Origin: JBBRLA01 sp038231615 | GTDB lineage: Bacteria; Myxococcota_A; Polyangia; Palsa-1104; JAEUJZ01 | Length of the DNA stretch: 5,049 nt | Reading direction: 5' to 3' | Assembly (NCBI GenBank): GCA_038231615.1 | Contig: JBBRLA010000630.1 | Span: 1 to 5,049 of the forward strand | Part shown: positions 1 through 5,049 of the stretch, one piece after another | How positions within the stretch are numbered: the stretch's first letter is position 1 | Layout of the letters: each line of letters starts with the position of its first letter | Notes under the pieces: model-generated | The model's input: the letters and a program-made list of their open reading frames with translations, nothing else | Told to the model about the DNA's origin: nothing | The model's database searches: none | Translations under genes and position numbers: made by a program

Positions 1-1622
1 ACAAGACCGGCACCGAAGTATTCCTCATTCCGCGGCCGCGGCGCTTCGGCAAGACCCTGAACCTCTCCATGCTGCGCTGCTTCTTCGAATGCACCCCGCG
101 GGATCAGGACCGCACCGGCCTCTTCCAGGGGCTCTCGATCTGGGAGGCCGGCGAGCGCTACCGATCGCACTTCGGGCGCTACCCGGTCATCTCCGTGTCC
201 TTCAAGGGGGTCAAGCAGGACAGCGCCGAGGCGTGCCTGGCGGCGCTCCGGGAAAAGATCCGGCTTCTGTACAATGAGCACCAGTCCCTGCTGGACGGCG
301 CCACAATCTTGGATGGGGAACGGCGGATCTTCACCGCGATCCTGGACGGCACCGCCAACGAGGCCGAGTACAGCACGTCGCTGCTCCAGCTCAGCCAGTA
401 CCTCCATCGCCGAAGCGGGCAGCCGGTGGTTGTCTTGCTGGACGAATACGACGAGCCGATCCATGCCGGCTACCTGCACGGCTACGCCGACCGGGTCCTG
501 CCGTTTTATCGGAACCTGCTGACCGAGGCGCTCAAGGGCAACCCCTACCTCTTCAAGGGGGTGCTCACCGGCATTCTGCGGGTCGCTCGCGAGAGCATCT
601 TCTCGGGCCTGAACAATCCCGGGGTATACACGCTGCTGCGCCCGGAGTTCAGCACCTGCTTCGGCTTCACCGAGCCGGAGGTGGTGAAGCTGCTTGCTAA
701 GATGGAGCAGCCGGAGCTGCTCGCACCCATCCGCGCCTGGTACAACGGCTACCTCTTCGGCGGGGTAACCATCTACAACCCGTGGTCTCTGATGTGCTTC
801 CTGGACAGCCAGGACAAGGAGCTGCGCAGCTACTGGGCCGGGACCAGCGGCAATGAGTTGGTGCGCGAGCAGCTCCGGCGTCGCGCGCTGACCCTGCAGC
901 CGGCACTGGAGGATCTGATGGCGGGCGGAAGCATCGAGCGCGAGTTGGAAGAGAACACGGCGCTTGGCGAACTCGACACCAGCGAGGGCGTGCTGTGGAG
1001 TCTGCTGGTGTTCTCCGGCTACCTGAAGGCGGAGAAGTTCGATCGAGGGTCGATGGAGCGGTCGGGGTACCGCCTGTCGATCCCCAACCGCGAGGTTCAT
1101 GAGGTGTACCGGCAGACCTTCCAGGGCTGGCTGGCCGGGCACCTGCAGGCGGCAGGGGGCAGCCTGGATCGGCTGGTGCAGGCCCTCTTGCAAGGGGACG
1201 AGGAGGTGCTGGGCGAACAACTCCAGGCTTTTGTCACCGATGTGCTCTCCTATCATGACACAGGGGGTGAGCCGGAGCAGGTCTACCACGGCTTCATCGC
1301 CGGGCTGCTGGCGGTGCTGGAGCCGGGATACCAGGTCCGCTCCAACCGCGAGTCCGGGGATGGGCGGCCGGACCTTCAGCTTCTGCCGGCGCGGCCGGGG
1401 CAGCCGGGGGTGGCCCTGGAGCTGAAGGTGGCGCGGCCCAAGAAGAAGAGCCCACAGAGGGCGCTGGCCGAGGGCTTGGCGCAGATCCAGGCGCGCGACT
1501 ACACCGCCGAGTTGCGGGCGCGAGGCGCGACGCCGATCCACTGCTTCGTGGTGGCGCTGCGGGGCAAGCAGGTGTGGGTGAAGAAGGCCGTCACCAAGGG
1601 GCACAAGAAGAGCGCCCGTTAG
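1..1622 (+). CDS. AAA-ATPase-like protein with C-terminal PD-(D/E)XK nuclease domain, 5' partial
   Basis: This is a member of the AAA-ATPase-like (PF09820-type) family with a C-terminal nuclease-like (DUF1703/PD-(D/E)XK) domain. The family's function is not established; nucleic-acid processing or conflict roles are usually inferred. The reading frame is open from the window edge. The variant Walker A RPRRFGKT (bases 33-56) lies upstream of the first ATG at 69, so that ATG is internal and the real start is outside the window. Numbering from that internal Met, I see Walker B VVVLLDEYDEP (120-130), the family signatures GVLTGILRVARESIFSGLNN (164-183), WYNGY (224-228) and YNPWS (236-240), and YWAGTSGN (255-262). 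The nuclease core is SNRESGDGRPD (425-435, D435), then ELK (451-453, E451 and K453) and Q472. All expected catalytic residues are present, so it looks intact apart from the missing N-terminus. It ends in TAG at 1620-1622. The family call is confident; the biological role is unknown. Confidence 0.9.
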   Translation, partial: KTGTEVFLIPRPRRFGKTLNLSMLRCFFECTPRDQDRTGLFQGLSIWEAGERYRSHFGRYPVISVSFKGVKQDSAEACLAALREKIRLLYNEHQSLLDGATILDGERRIFTAILDGTANEAEYSTSLLQLSQYLHRRSGQPVVVLLDEYDEPIHAGYLHGYADRVLPFYRNLLTEALKGNPYLFKGVLTGILRVARESIFSGLNNPGVYTLLRPEFSTCFGFTEPEVVKLLAKMEQPELLAPIRAWYNGYLFGGVTIYNPWSLMCFLDSQDKELRSYWAGTSGNELVREQLRRRALTLQPALEDLMAGGSIERELEENTALGELDTSEGVLWSLLVFSGYLKAEKFDRGSMERSGYRLSIPNREVHEVYRQTFQGWLAGHLQAAGGSLDRLVQALLQGDEEVLGEQLQAFVTDVLSYHDTGGEPEQVYHGFIAGLLAVLEPGYQVRSNRESGDGRPDLQLLPARPGQPGVALELKVARPKKKSPQRALAEGLAQIQARDYTAELRARGATPIHCFVVALRGKQVWVKKAVTKGHKKSAR

Positions 1623-1666
1623 TCTTTACACGGCTCGGGGTATCCGACCCGCAGATCCGGGAAAAC

Positions 1667-1682
1667 TGGCACGGCTCATGCC
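1667..1682 (+). promoter_or_regulatory. Weak sigma-54-like -24/-12 element upstream of the lipoprotein gene
   Basis: The sequence TGGCACG-GCTC-ATGCC keeps the -24 element fully and the -12 GC, but has A for the first T of TTGC and C at the last position. It lies 48 bases before the ATG at 1715, close to the 53 bases separating the stronger site at 4976 from its gene. Transcription would begin near 1693, just before the ribosome binding site. One strong half plus a degenerate -12 can arise by chance in GC-rich DNA, so this is tentative. Confidence 0.3.
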
Positions 1683-1700
1683 CTATCCGGGCCTGCTACG

Positions 1701-1706
1701 AAGGAG
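1701..1706 (+). promoter_or_regulatory. Ribosome binding site deciding the lipoprotein start
   Basis: AAGGAG sits 8 bases before the ATG at 1715. It supports this start over the longer in-frame reading from 1574, which would overlap the upstream gene and place the signal peptide internally. Confidence 0.8.
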
Positions 1707-1714
1707 AGGTCACC

Positions 1715-2190
1715 ATGGCGCGAATTTCGGCAAGATGGCGAATGATGGGCCCGGCAGCCGGGCTGGTCCTGTGCACAGCCCTTTCGGGCTGCCTTCCGCA
1801 AGGCGACTCGGGACCTGCGGGTCCCACCGGTCCTTCCGGCCCCGCCGGTCTTTCCGGTCCGGCAGGGCCGCCCGGCCCGGCGGGCACGGTGCCCCAAGGC
1901 GTCATCGACTTCGCCAACCGCTTCGGGACGCCCAATCCGGCGGTGGCCGGCACGGGCGCCCAGTGTACATTGGGCGAGGTCACCCTGACCGCCGCCACGG
2001 TGGGCCGGGGCTTGCCGGCGGCGGGGCAGATCCTCCCGATCGCGGGGAACACGGCGCTCTTCTCTTTGCTCGGCACGACCTACGGCGGCGATGGCAAGAC
2101 CGACTCGCCTTGCCCGATCTCCGCGGCCTGGCCCCGGAGCACATGACCTACATGATCTGCACCCAGGGGGTGTTCCCGAGCGCGATTTGA
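1715..2190 (+). CDS. Collagen-like, phage tail-collar-domain lipoprotein, interrupted by a single-base frameshift
   Basis: This is a predicted secreted, lipid-anchored surface protein. Residues 1-26 form a signal peptide: basic start (R3, R7, R9), hydrophobic stretch 12-23, and lipobox LSGC with C26 as the lipidated cysteine. Leu at the next position fits outer-membrane sorting. Residues 30-57 are a collagen-like Gly-X-Y stalk, mostly GPA/GPS/GPT. Residues from about 87 match the phage tail-collar domain, with NTALFSLLGTTYGGDG as its hallmark. The next expected segment, ALPDLRG, lies in the +2 frame from 2107, so one base (probably a T of a TTC codon) is missing near 2105. Unshifted, translation stops at 2146 (143 residues). 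Restored, it continues to TGA at 2188-2190 (158 residues), ending ICTQGVFPS, much like the usual end of small tail-collar proteins. The break could be a real mutation or a sequencing error. Function is unknown; adhesion or surface display is inference. Confidence 0.8.
1802..1885 (+). repeat. Collagen-like Gly-X-Y coding repeat
   Basis: Nine consecutive Gly-X-Y triplets plus a tenth Gly are encoded here, mainly GPA, GPS and GPT. The DNA is low-complexity GGN/CCN sequence. Its reverse complement therefore also reads as a Gly-Pro-rich open frame, which is a shadow rather than a gene. Such repeats form triple-helical stalks in bacterial and phage surface proteins. Confidence 0.85.
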
Positions 2191-2246
2191 GTGTAGGTGA
2201 ATCAAGGGCTGGTTTCGAGGCCCGAGGGCCAGGCCGGGATCCCGCC
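2191..2246. other. Convergent intergenic gap with GC-rich dyads, possible bidirectional terminator
   Basis: This gap lies between the converging lipoprotein and MCM-like genes. It holds GGCCCGAGGGCC (2219-2230) and the perfect palindrome CGGGATCCCG (2235-2244). Neither is followed by a T run on either strand, so a classical intrinsic terminator is not shown. The location alone suggests transcription ends here. Confidence 0.25.
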
Positions 2247-4715
2247 CTACCCCGCCCCGAAGAGTTCCTCGAAGTCGTACTCCGTGGCGCGGCGGTACTC
2301 CTCCCGGGCCCGATCCAGCCGGGCCTCGTCGCGGATGTACTCTCCGTTGGGCATTCGCTGCACCGTGTCCCACAGCGCCTGCTCGACTGCTTCCCGCTTG
2401 GCCTTCCGATCCGCCATGGCCGCCGCGTAGCTTTGGTCCATGAACCACTTGTGTCGGGCCATCAACGCCTCGATGTCCTGCTTCAGCGGCTCAGGATACG
2501 TGGTGGTGGCGGCGACCTTGTCGTACTCGATCTTGAGGGACAGGTCCTGCGGCAGCGATGACATCGCGTGCAGCGATAGCGACCGCCGGCCCCGGGTGGT
2601 CCAGTCCGGGTGGCTCAGGTGCTGCTGGATCACATCGTAGTTGGTCCCGCTCAAAAGCTGGATGCAGTCCGGGGCCGCCTCGCACACCAAGTCGATGAAC
2701 CATGCGGCGATGTCCGTGCCGTAGCAATTGCCGTCCTCCCGGGTGGCCACCTGGAGCAGGCGTTCGCCGATCTCCTGCTTGGCGGCAGGCTCCACAATCG
2801 CGTCCAAGGCCGTGAGCAGCGGCTGAAGCTCCGGCGGGCACGGCAGAAGGGTGTCCTCGAAGATCGGGGTCGGATTTGCGCTGGTTTCGGCGACCTCTTC
2901 CTCCAGGTCGTCGGGCTCCTCGTCGTCTTCGTCGTTCCGCAGGCCGGGCTTTTCCGCGCCCTCCTGCCATTCCTTCTGCATCGCGGCGTATTCGGCGGCA
3001 TTGGGTACATGGTAGCGCCCGCCCTGGGGCAGGATGCCGTGCTCCCGCAACTCCTGCTGGACCGCCCGCACGGCAAAGTCCAGCGCCCCGGCGATCTCGT
3101 CGGCGCTGACCTCGGGTCCGTCGCCGAATTGGGCAACGATTTTGTTCCATCGCGCCACTTTTTGCTTGAGCGCCCGGGCCACCTGCCGGTCCCGCGGACC
3201 TTGGGAACGGATGCGCTCGGCCTGGCTGCACATCCACTTGACCATTTCCAGCTTGTAGGCCAAAACCTGCCAGGCGCAATCCACGTCTTCCGCCGTCGCC
3301 ATGCACCGGTTGTTCAGCCGGGCCGAGGCGCCGATCAGCTTGCGCATGGAATTGGTCATGCGGCGCAACAAACTGCCTGCGTGGAACGTCTCCTGGTTCA
3401 GCCCGGTCATCCTGGCGGTGTGTTCCTCCGCCAGAAGGGCCAGGTCATCCTGAAGCTTTCGCGCCTCGGGCTCGACGTCCCGCAGGCTGACCTGGGGAAT
3501 GGTATCCTTCAGCCGCGCCACCAGCAGCTTCAGCTCGAAGGCATCCTTGTCGTCCACCTCGCCGAAATCATTGGCCGACTCGGCCCCGGGCTGGATGCCG
3601 TTGGAGAAGTCGTCGCCCAGGTCTTTTTCCATCTGCATGAGCATGTCTCGGGACGACTCGCTGGCGCCATCGCCGGAGGTCATGTCGATCATGCAGTCCA
3701 TGCGGGTGAACAGATCATACGGCAGGACGATGTCGTTGGCCCTTCCCTGGGGGTCGGAGGGATTCTTCTTGGCCTCCAGGATGGACTGTCGGTTGGCGTT
3801 TAAATGTAGGGCGACCTTGGCCTCATAAGTTGGGCTCGCCGCTTTGGACAGTTCGACGCGGCCGTCCTCGGCCACGGGCATGAAGAGGGCCTGGCAGATC
3901 TTGAGGTCCTTTTTGGTCATGCGATGCAAATCTTCGCAAACAAAGACCCCCATGGAGGTCCGCGGCAGCTTGCCCGGCGTGGCGGACCAGCCCCGGCCCG
4001 CGCGTTGCTCGACCACGGCGGTCATGCCAGCCTGGCTCAGGCTGGCGGGCTGGGTCCAGTCGCTGACCACGGCCAGCATGCAGGCCTGTTCGGCGAGCTT
4101 CTTCTTGCCCAGGCCGCTGGATCCGATCCCCGCAAACCCGATCCGGTCGTTGGTATCGGCAGAAACCATGCCGCACGACAGGGCCTGGAGCAGGACCATC
4201 AGTTGGGCCGCCAGGAAGCGGCGAGACAGGCCGGTGGTGCAGGTCTTGGTCATGGCGTTGAGCCGATCGGTGAGGTAGGTGCGGATCTGCCCGGGTTCGG
4301 CGGAAAGCCGCAGGATCAGGGCATCGATGCGGGCAATGGCGTCGGGGTCGGCGCCCAGGAGCACGACGTGGCTTTTGACCCGGGCGATGTGGTCGACCTG
4401 AAAGCGAAGGGTGGGCTGGCAGCGTTTGGTGCGTTGCTCCAGGGTGAAGGAGCCATACATAATGATAAGCAAGCCTTGCTTGATCGACTTGTAGGCGCGG
4501 TTCAGGATCTGCCCTTGCGGGACGGGCAGGGTGACCAGCTCCTCGTTGTTCGCGAAGTCGCGGAGGCGCAGGCGGCTGTGGATGGCGTCGTCGTGGACCT
4601 CGGGCTCCTCGACGGCGGTGATGCGGCAGATGAGGGCCAGGGGCGTATACAGGGGGGCCTGGGAGCGGTCCGAGTAGATCGGGCGGAGTGAGTAGTCGGG
4701 GGTGGGTTCTTGCAT
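2247..4715 (-). CDS. Divergent bacterial MCM-like AAA+ ATPase (OB fold, AAA+ core, winged helix, novel C-terminus)
   Basis: An 822-residue protein reading as a homologue of the MCM DNA helicase family. Residues 23-115 resemble the MCM OB-fold domain but show no zinc-finger cysteines. The AAA+ core (about 162-493) has Walker A GSSGLGKK (198-205; K204 conserved, but Lys205 where Ser/Thr is usual) and GMTA (230-233), matching the MCM GLTA motif. Walker B is GVFVCEDLHRM (256-266), with Glu-Asp in place of Asp-Glu. LNAN (305-308) matches LNAR, with sensor-1 Asn318, LP (331-332), arginine finger TRMD (337-340, R338) and sensor-2 Arg452 following. Residues 513-571 form a winged helix, as at MCM C-termini. 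An acidic linker (594-610) leads to about 208 residues I do not recognise. I chose the ATG at 4715. The frame is open to a TTG at 5045, but that extension covers promoter-like DNA and would overlap the divergent gene. No ribosome binding site precedes 4715. Family call is by motif order, without a database search. Confidence 0.75.
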   Translation of the reverse strand: MQEPTPDYSLRPIYSDRSQAPLYTPLALICRITAVEEPEVHDDAIHSRLRLRDFANNEELVTLPVPQGQILNRAYKSIKQGLLIIMYGSFTLEQRTKRCQPTLRFQVDHIARVKSHVVLLGADPDAIARIDALILRLSAEPGQIRTYLTDRLNAMTKTCTTGLSRRFLAAQLMVLLQALSCGMVSADTNDRIGFAGIGSSGLGKKKLAEQACMLAVVSDWTQPASLSQAGMTAVVEQRAGRGWSATPGKLPRTSMGVFVCEDLHRMTKKDLKICQALFMPVAEDGRVELSKAASPTYEAKVALHLNANRQSILEAKKNPSDPQGRANDIVLPYDLFTRMDCMIDMTSGDGASESSRDMLMQMEKDLGDDFSNGIQPGAESANDFGEVDDKDAFELKLLVARLKDTIPQVSLRDVEPEARKLQDDLALLAEEHTARMTGLNQETFHAGSLLRRMTNSMRKLIGASARLNNRCMATAEDVDCAWQVLAYKLEMVKWMCSQAERIRSQGPRDRQVARALKQKVARWNKIVAQFGDGPEVSADEIAGALDFAVRAVQQELREHGILPQGGRYHVPNAAEYAAMQKEWQEGAEKPGLRNDEDDEEPDDLEEEVAETSANPTPIFEDTLLPCPPELQPLLTALDAIVEPAAKQEIGERLLQVATREDGNCYGTDIAAWFIDLVCEAAPDCIQLLSGTNYDVIQQHLSHPDWTTRGRRSLSLHAMSSLPQDLSLKIEYDKVAATTTYPEPLKQDIEALMARHKWFMDQSYAAAMADRKAKREAVEQALWDTVQRMPNGEYIRDEARLDRAREEYRRATEYDFEELFGAG

Positions 4716-4728
4716 GTTGGCAAAACAT

Positions 4729-4756
4729 AGGATAAGCAGTCGCGTTTCGATAGCAA
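4729..4756 (-). promoter_or_regulatory. Possible sigma-70-type promoter for the MCM-like gene
   Basis: On the minus strand, TTGCTA (4756-4751) is followed after 16 bases by TATCCT (4734-4729). Each matches its consensus hexamer at four of six positions. The -10 element ends 13 bases before the ATG, so the transcript would have a leader of only a few bases. That would explain the absence of a ribosome binding site. Weak evidence. Confidence 0.3.
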
Positions 4757-4785
4757 GGGATTTTCTGGCGAATTCGAACTGGGTC

Positions 4786-4800
4786 TGCACGGGACGTGCA
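4786..4800. promoter_or_regulatory. 15-bp palindrome TGCACG-GGA-CGTGCA, candidate operator
   Basis: Two perfect 6-bp inverted arms are separated by 3 bases. The element lies 71-85 bases upstream of the MCM-like ATG and just upstream of its putative -35. This size and placement fit a dimeric regulator site. The TGCAC/GTGCA half-sites resemble NtrC sites, but the spacing is two bases shorter than the NtrC consensus, so no regulator is assigned. Confidence 0.4.
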
Positions 4801-4846
4801 AACGTTACATTTATGCGCACGGCTGTCCAGGGTTTCTCCTCGGGAA

Positions 4847-4915
4847 GTGGAAACTCCAGTAGCCAGGGTGGGTGTTTAAAAGTACCACAAGGGGTGTGCA
4901 ATTTCCCATCAGTGG
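4847..4915 (+). repeat. Three imperfect 21-22 bp direct repeats of unknown origin
   Basis: Units begin at 4847 (GTGGAAACTCC...), 4872 (GTGTTTAAAAG...) and 4894 (GTGTGCAATTT...). Each starts with GTG, has an A/T-rich centre and then a CCA, spaced 25 and 22 bases apart. The look is like the multiple terminal repeats of some IS21-family elements. No transposase or defined end is present here, so a remnant IS end is only one possibility beside clustered regulator sites. Confidence 0.25.
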
Positions 4916-4928
4916 CCCCAGGGGCCAC
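4912..4928. promoter_or_regulatory. 17-bp perfect palindrome GTGGCCCCAGGGGCCAC, candidate enhancer site
   Basis: Two 8-bp arms flank a single central base. The centre lies about 80 bases upstream of the start point predicted from the sigma-54 promoter at 4976. This is in the usual range for an upstream activator site bound by a sigma-54 enhancer-binding protein. I do not recognise the cognate regulator. Confidence 0.5.
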
Positions 4929-4947
4929 CCCTTCGAACCCCGCGACT

Positions 4948-4967
4948 TTGCTAGATCTTGCTAGCTC
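4948..4967 (+). repeat. Tandem 10-bp direct repeat between enhancer-like palindrome and promoter
   Basis: TTGCTAGATC is immediately followed by TTGCTAGCTC, matching at nine of ten positions. A period of about one helical turn would place both copies on the same DNA face. It lies just upstream of the -24 element. Confidence 0.4.
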
Positions 4968-4975
4968 GGTCAGTT

Positions 4976-4991
4976 TGGCACGGCGGTTGCT
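4976..4991 (+). promoter_or_regulatory. Sigma-54 (RpoN) -24/-12 promoter for the right-hand gene
   Basis: TGGCACG-GCGG-TTGCT matches the sigma-54 consensus TGGCACG-N4-TTGCW at every fixed position, with the invariant GG and GC correctly spaced. Transcription is expected around 5002, which leaves a leader of about 27 bases carrying the ribosome binding site at 5016. Activation would need an AAA+ enhancer-binding protein, perhaps bound at 4912-4928. Confidence 0.8.
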
Positions 4992-5015
4992 GGGGTCCTT
5001 TTCACAACGTTCGCG

Positions 5016-5021
5016 AAAGGA
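5016..5021 (+). promoter_or_regulatory. Ribosome binding site for the right-hand gene
   Basis: AAAGGA lies 7 bases before the ATG at 5029 and downstream of the predicted sigma-54 transcription start. Together these show that a rightward gene begins here despite only seven codons being visible. Confidence 0.6.
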
Positions 5022-5028
5022 ATCCATC

Positions 5029-5049
5029 ATGCCCATGTTCGCCAAGCCC
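5029..5049 (+). CDS. Start of a sigma-54-controlled gene, 3' partial
   Basis: ATG at 5029-5031 opens a frame reading MPMFAKP to the window edge. A second ATG at 5035 is a possible alternative start. The call rests on the well-spaced AAAGGA and the consensus sigma-54 promoter upstream, not on the protein, which is too short to identify. The gene is divergent from the MCM-like gene and shares its upstream region, so joint regulation is possible. Confidence 0.55.

Larger units (their letters stand above)
4716..5028. other. Divergent regulatory region between the MCM-like gene and the right-hand gene
   Basis: These 313 bases are visibly less GC-rich than the flanking genes in places and carry a dense set of sites: a possible sigma-70 promoter for the left gene, palindromes at 4786 and 4912, imperfect repeats at 4847-4915, a tandem repeat at 4948 and a sigma-54 promoter for the right gene. 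The minus strand is open throughout, giving a 110-residue possible N-terminal extension of the MCM-like protein. I recognise no domain in it and treat it as non-coding. Confidence 0.6.

Noticed and set aside
69..71. ATG at 69 as the start of the AAA-ATPase/nuclease gene
   Set aside because: The Walker A-like RPRRFGKT is encoded in frame upstream at 33-56, so this Met is internal.
1574..1714. Upstream extension of the lipoprotein frame to the ATG at 1574
   Set aside because: It overlaps the nuclease gene and would bury the signal peptide; the AAGGAG at 1701 supports the ATG at 1715.
1696..2076. Leftward collagen-like open frame opposite the lipoprotein gene
   Set aside because: GGN and CCN codons are reverse complements, so Gly-Pro repeats read as Gly-Pro-rich on both strands. 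The plus strand has the ribosome binding site, lipobox and collar domain.
2610..3803. Long rightward open frame (397 codons) opposite the MCM-like gene
   Set aside because: It is antisense to the winged helix and AAA+ lid of a recognisable protein, shows no domain of its own, and is typical of open shadow frames in GC-rich DNA.
3924..4691. Rightward open frame of 255 codons
   Set aside because: It is antisense to the AAA+ and OB regions, low-complexity in Gly/Ala/Gln/Val, and has no domain or convincing start.
1..5049. CRISPR arrays, tRNA or rRNA genes
   Set aside because: No regularly spaced long identical repeats, no recognisable tRNA arm patterns and no rRNA motifs were seen on either strand.

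Overview
The window is GC-rich bacterial DNA. A lipobox signal peptide, a strong -24/-12 (sigma-54) promoter and a member of the AAA-ATPase-like/PD-(D/E)XK nuclease family suggest a high-GC Gram-negative, perhaps a gammaproteobacterium. That placement is inference only, since no marker gene is present.

Layout from left to right. (1) Positions 1-1622 (+) hold the 3' part of an AAA-ATPase-like protein with a C-terminal PD-(D/E)XK nuclease domain; its first codons lie outside the window. (2) After a 92-base gap with a weak sigma-54-like site and a good ribosome binding site, positions 1715-2190 (+) encode a small lipoprotein. It has a lipobox, a collagen-like Gly-X-Y stalk and a phage tail-collar domain. 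One missing base near 2105 breaks the frame, and the family's usual C-terminus continues in the +2 frame. (3) A convergent 56-base gap follows. (4) Positions 2247-4715 (-) encode a large protein that I read as a divergent MCM-type replicative helicase homologue: OB fold, AAA+ core with MCM-specific motifs, winged helix, acidic linker and an unrecognised C-terminal region of about 200 residues. MCM is the archaeal/eukaryotic replicative helicase family and is rare in bacteria. This copy also departs from consensus at Walker A and Walker B. (5) Positions 4716-5028 are a divergent regulatory region with two palindromes, a 10-bp tandem repeat, imperfect 21-22 bp repeats and a consensus sigma-54 promoter pointing right. 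(6) A gene starts at 5029 (+) and runs off the window; only seven codons are visible.

The first two genes share a strand but have no obvious functional link. The MCM-like gene is divergently paired with the sigma-54-driven gene, so the two may be co-regulated or belong to one system. The MCM-like protein and the sigma-54 control region are the parts most worth following up.
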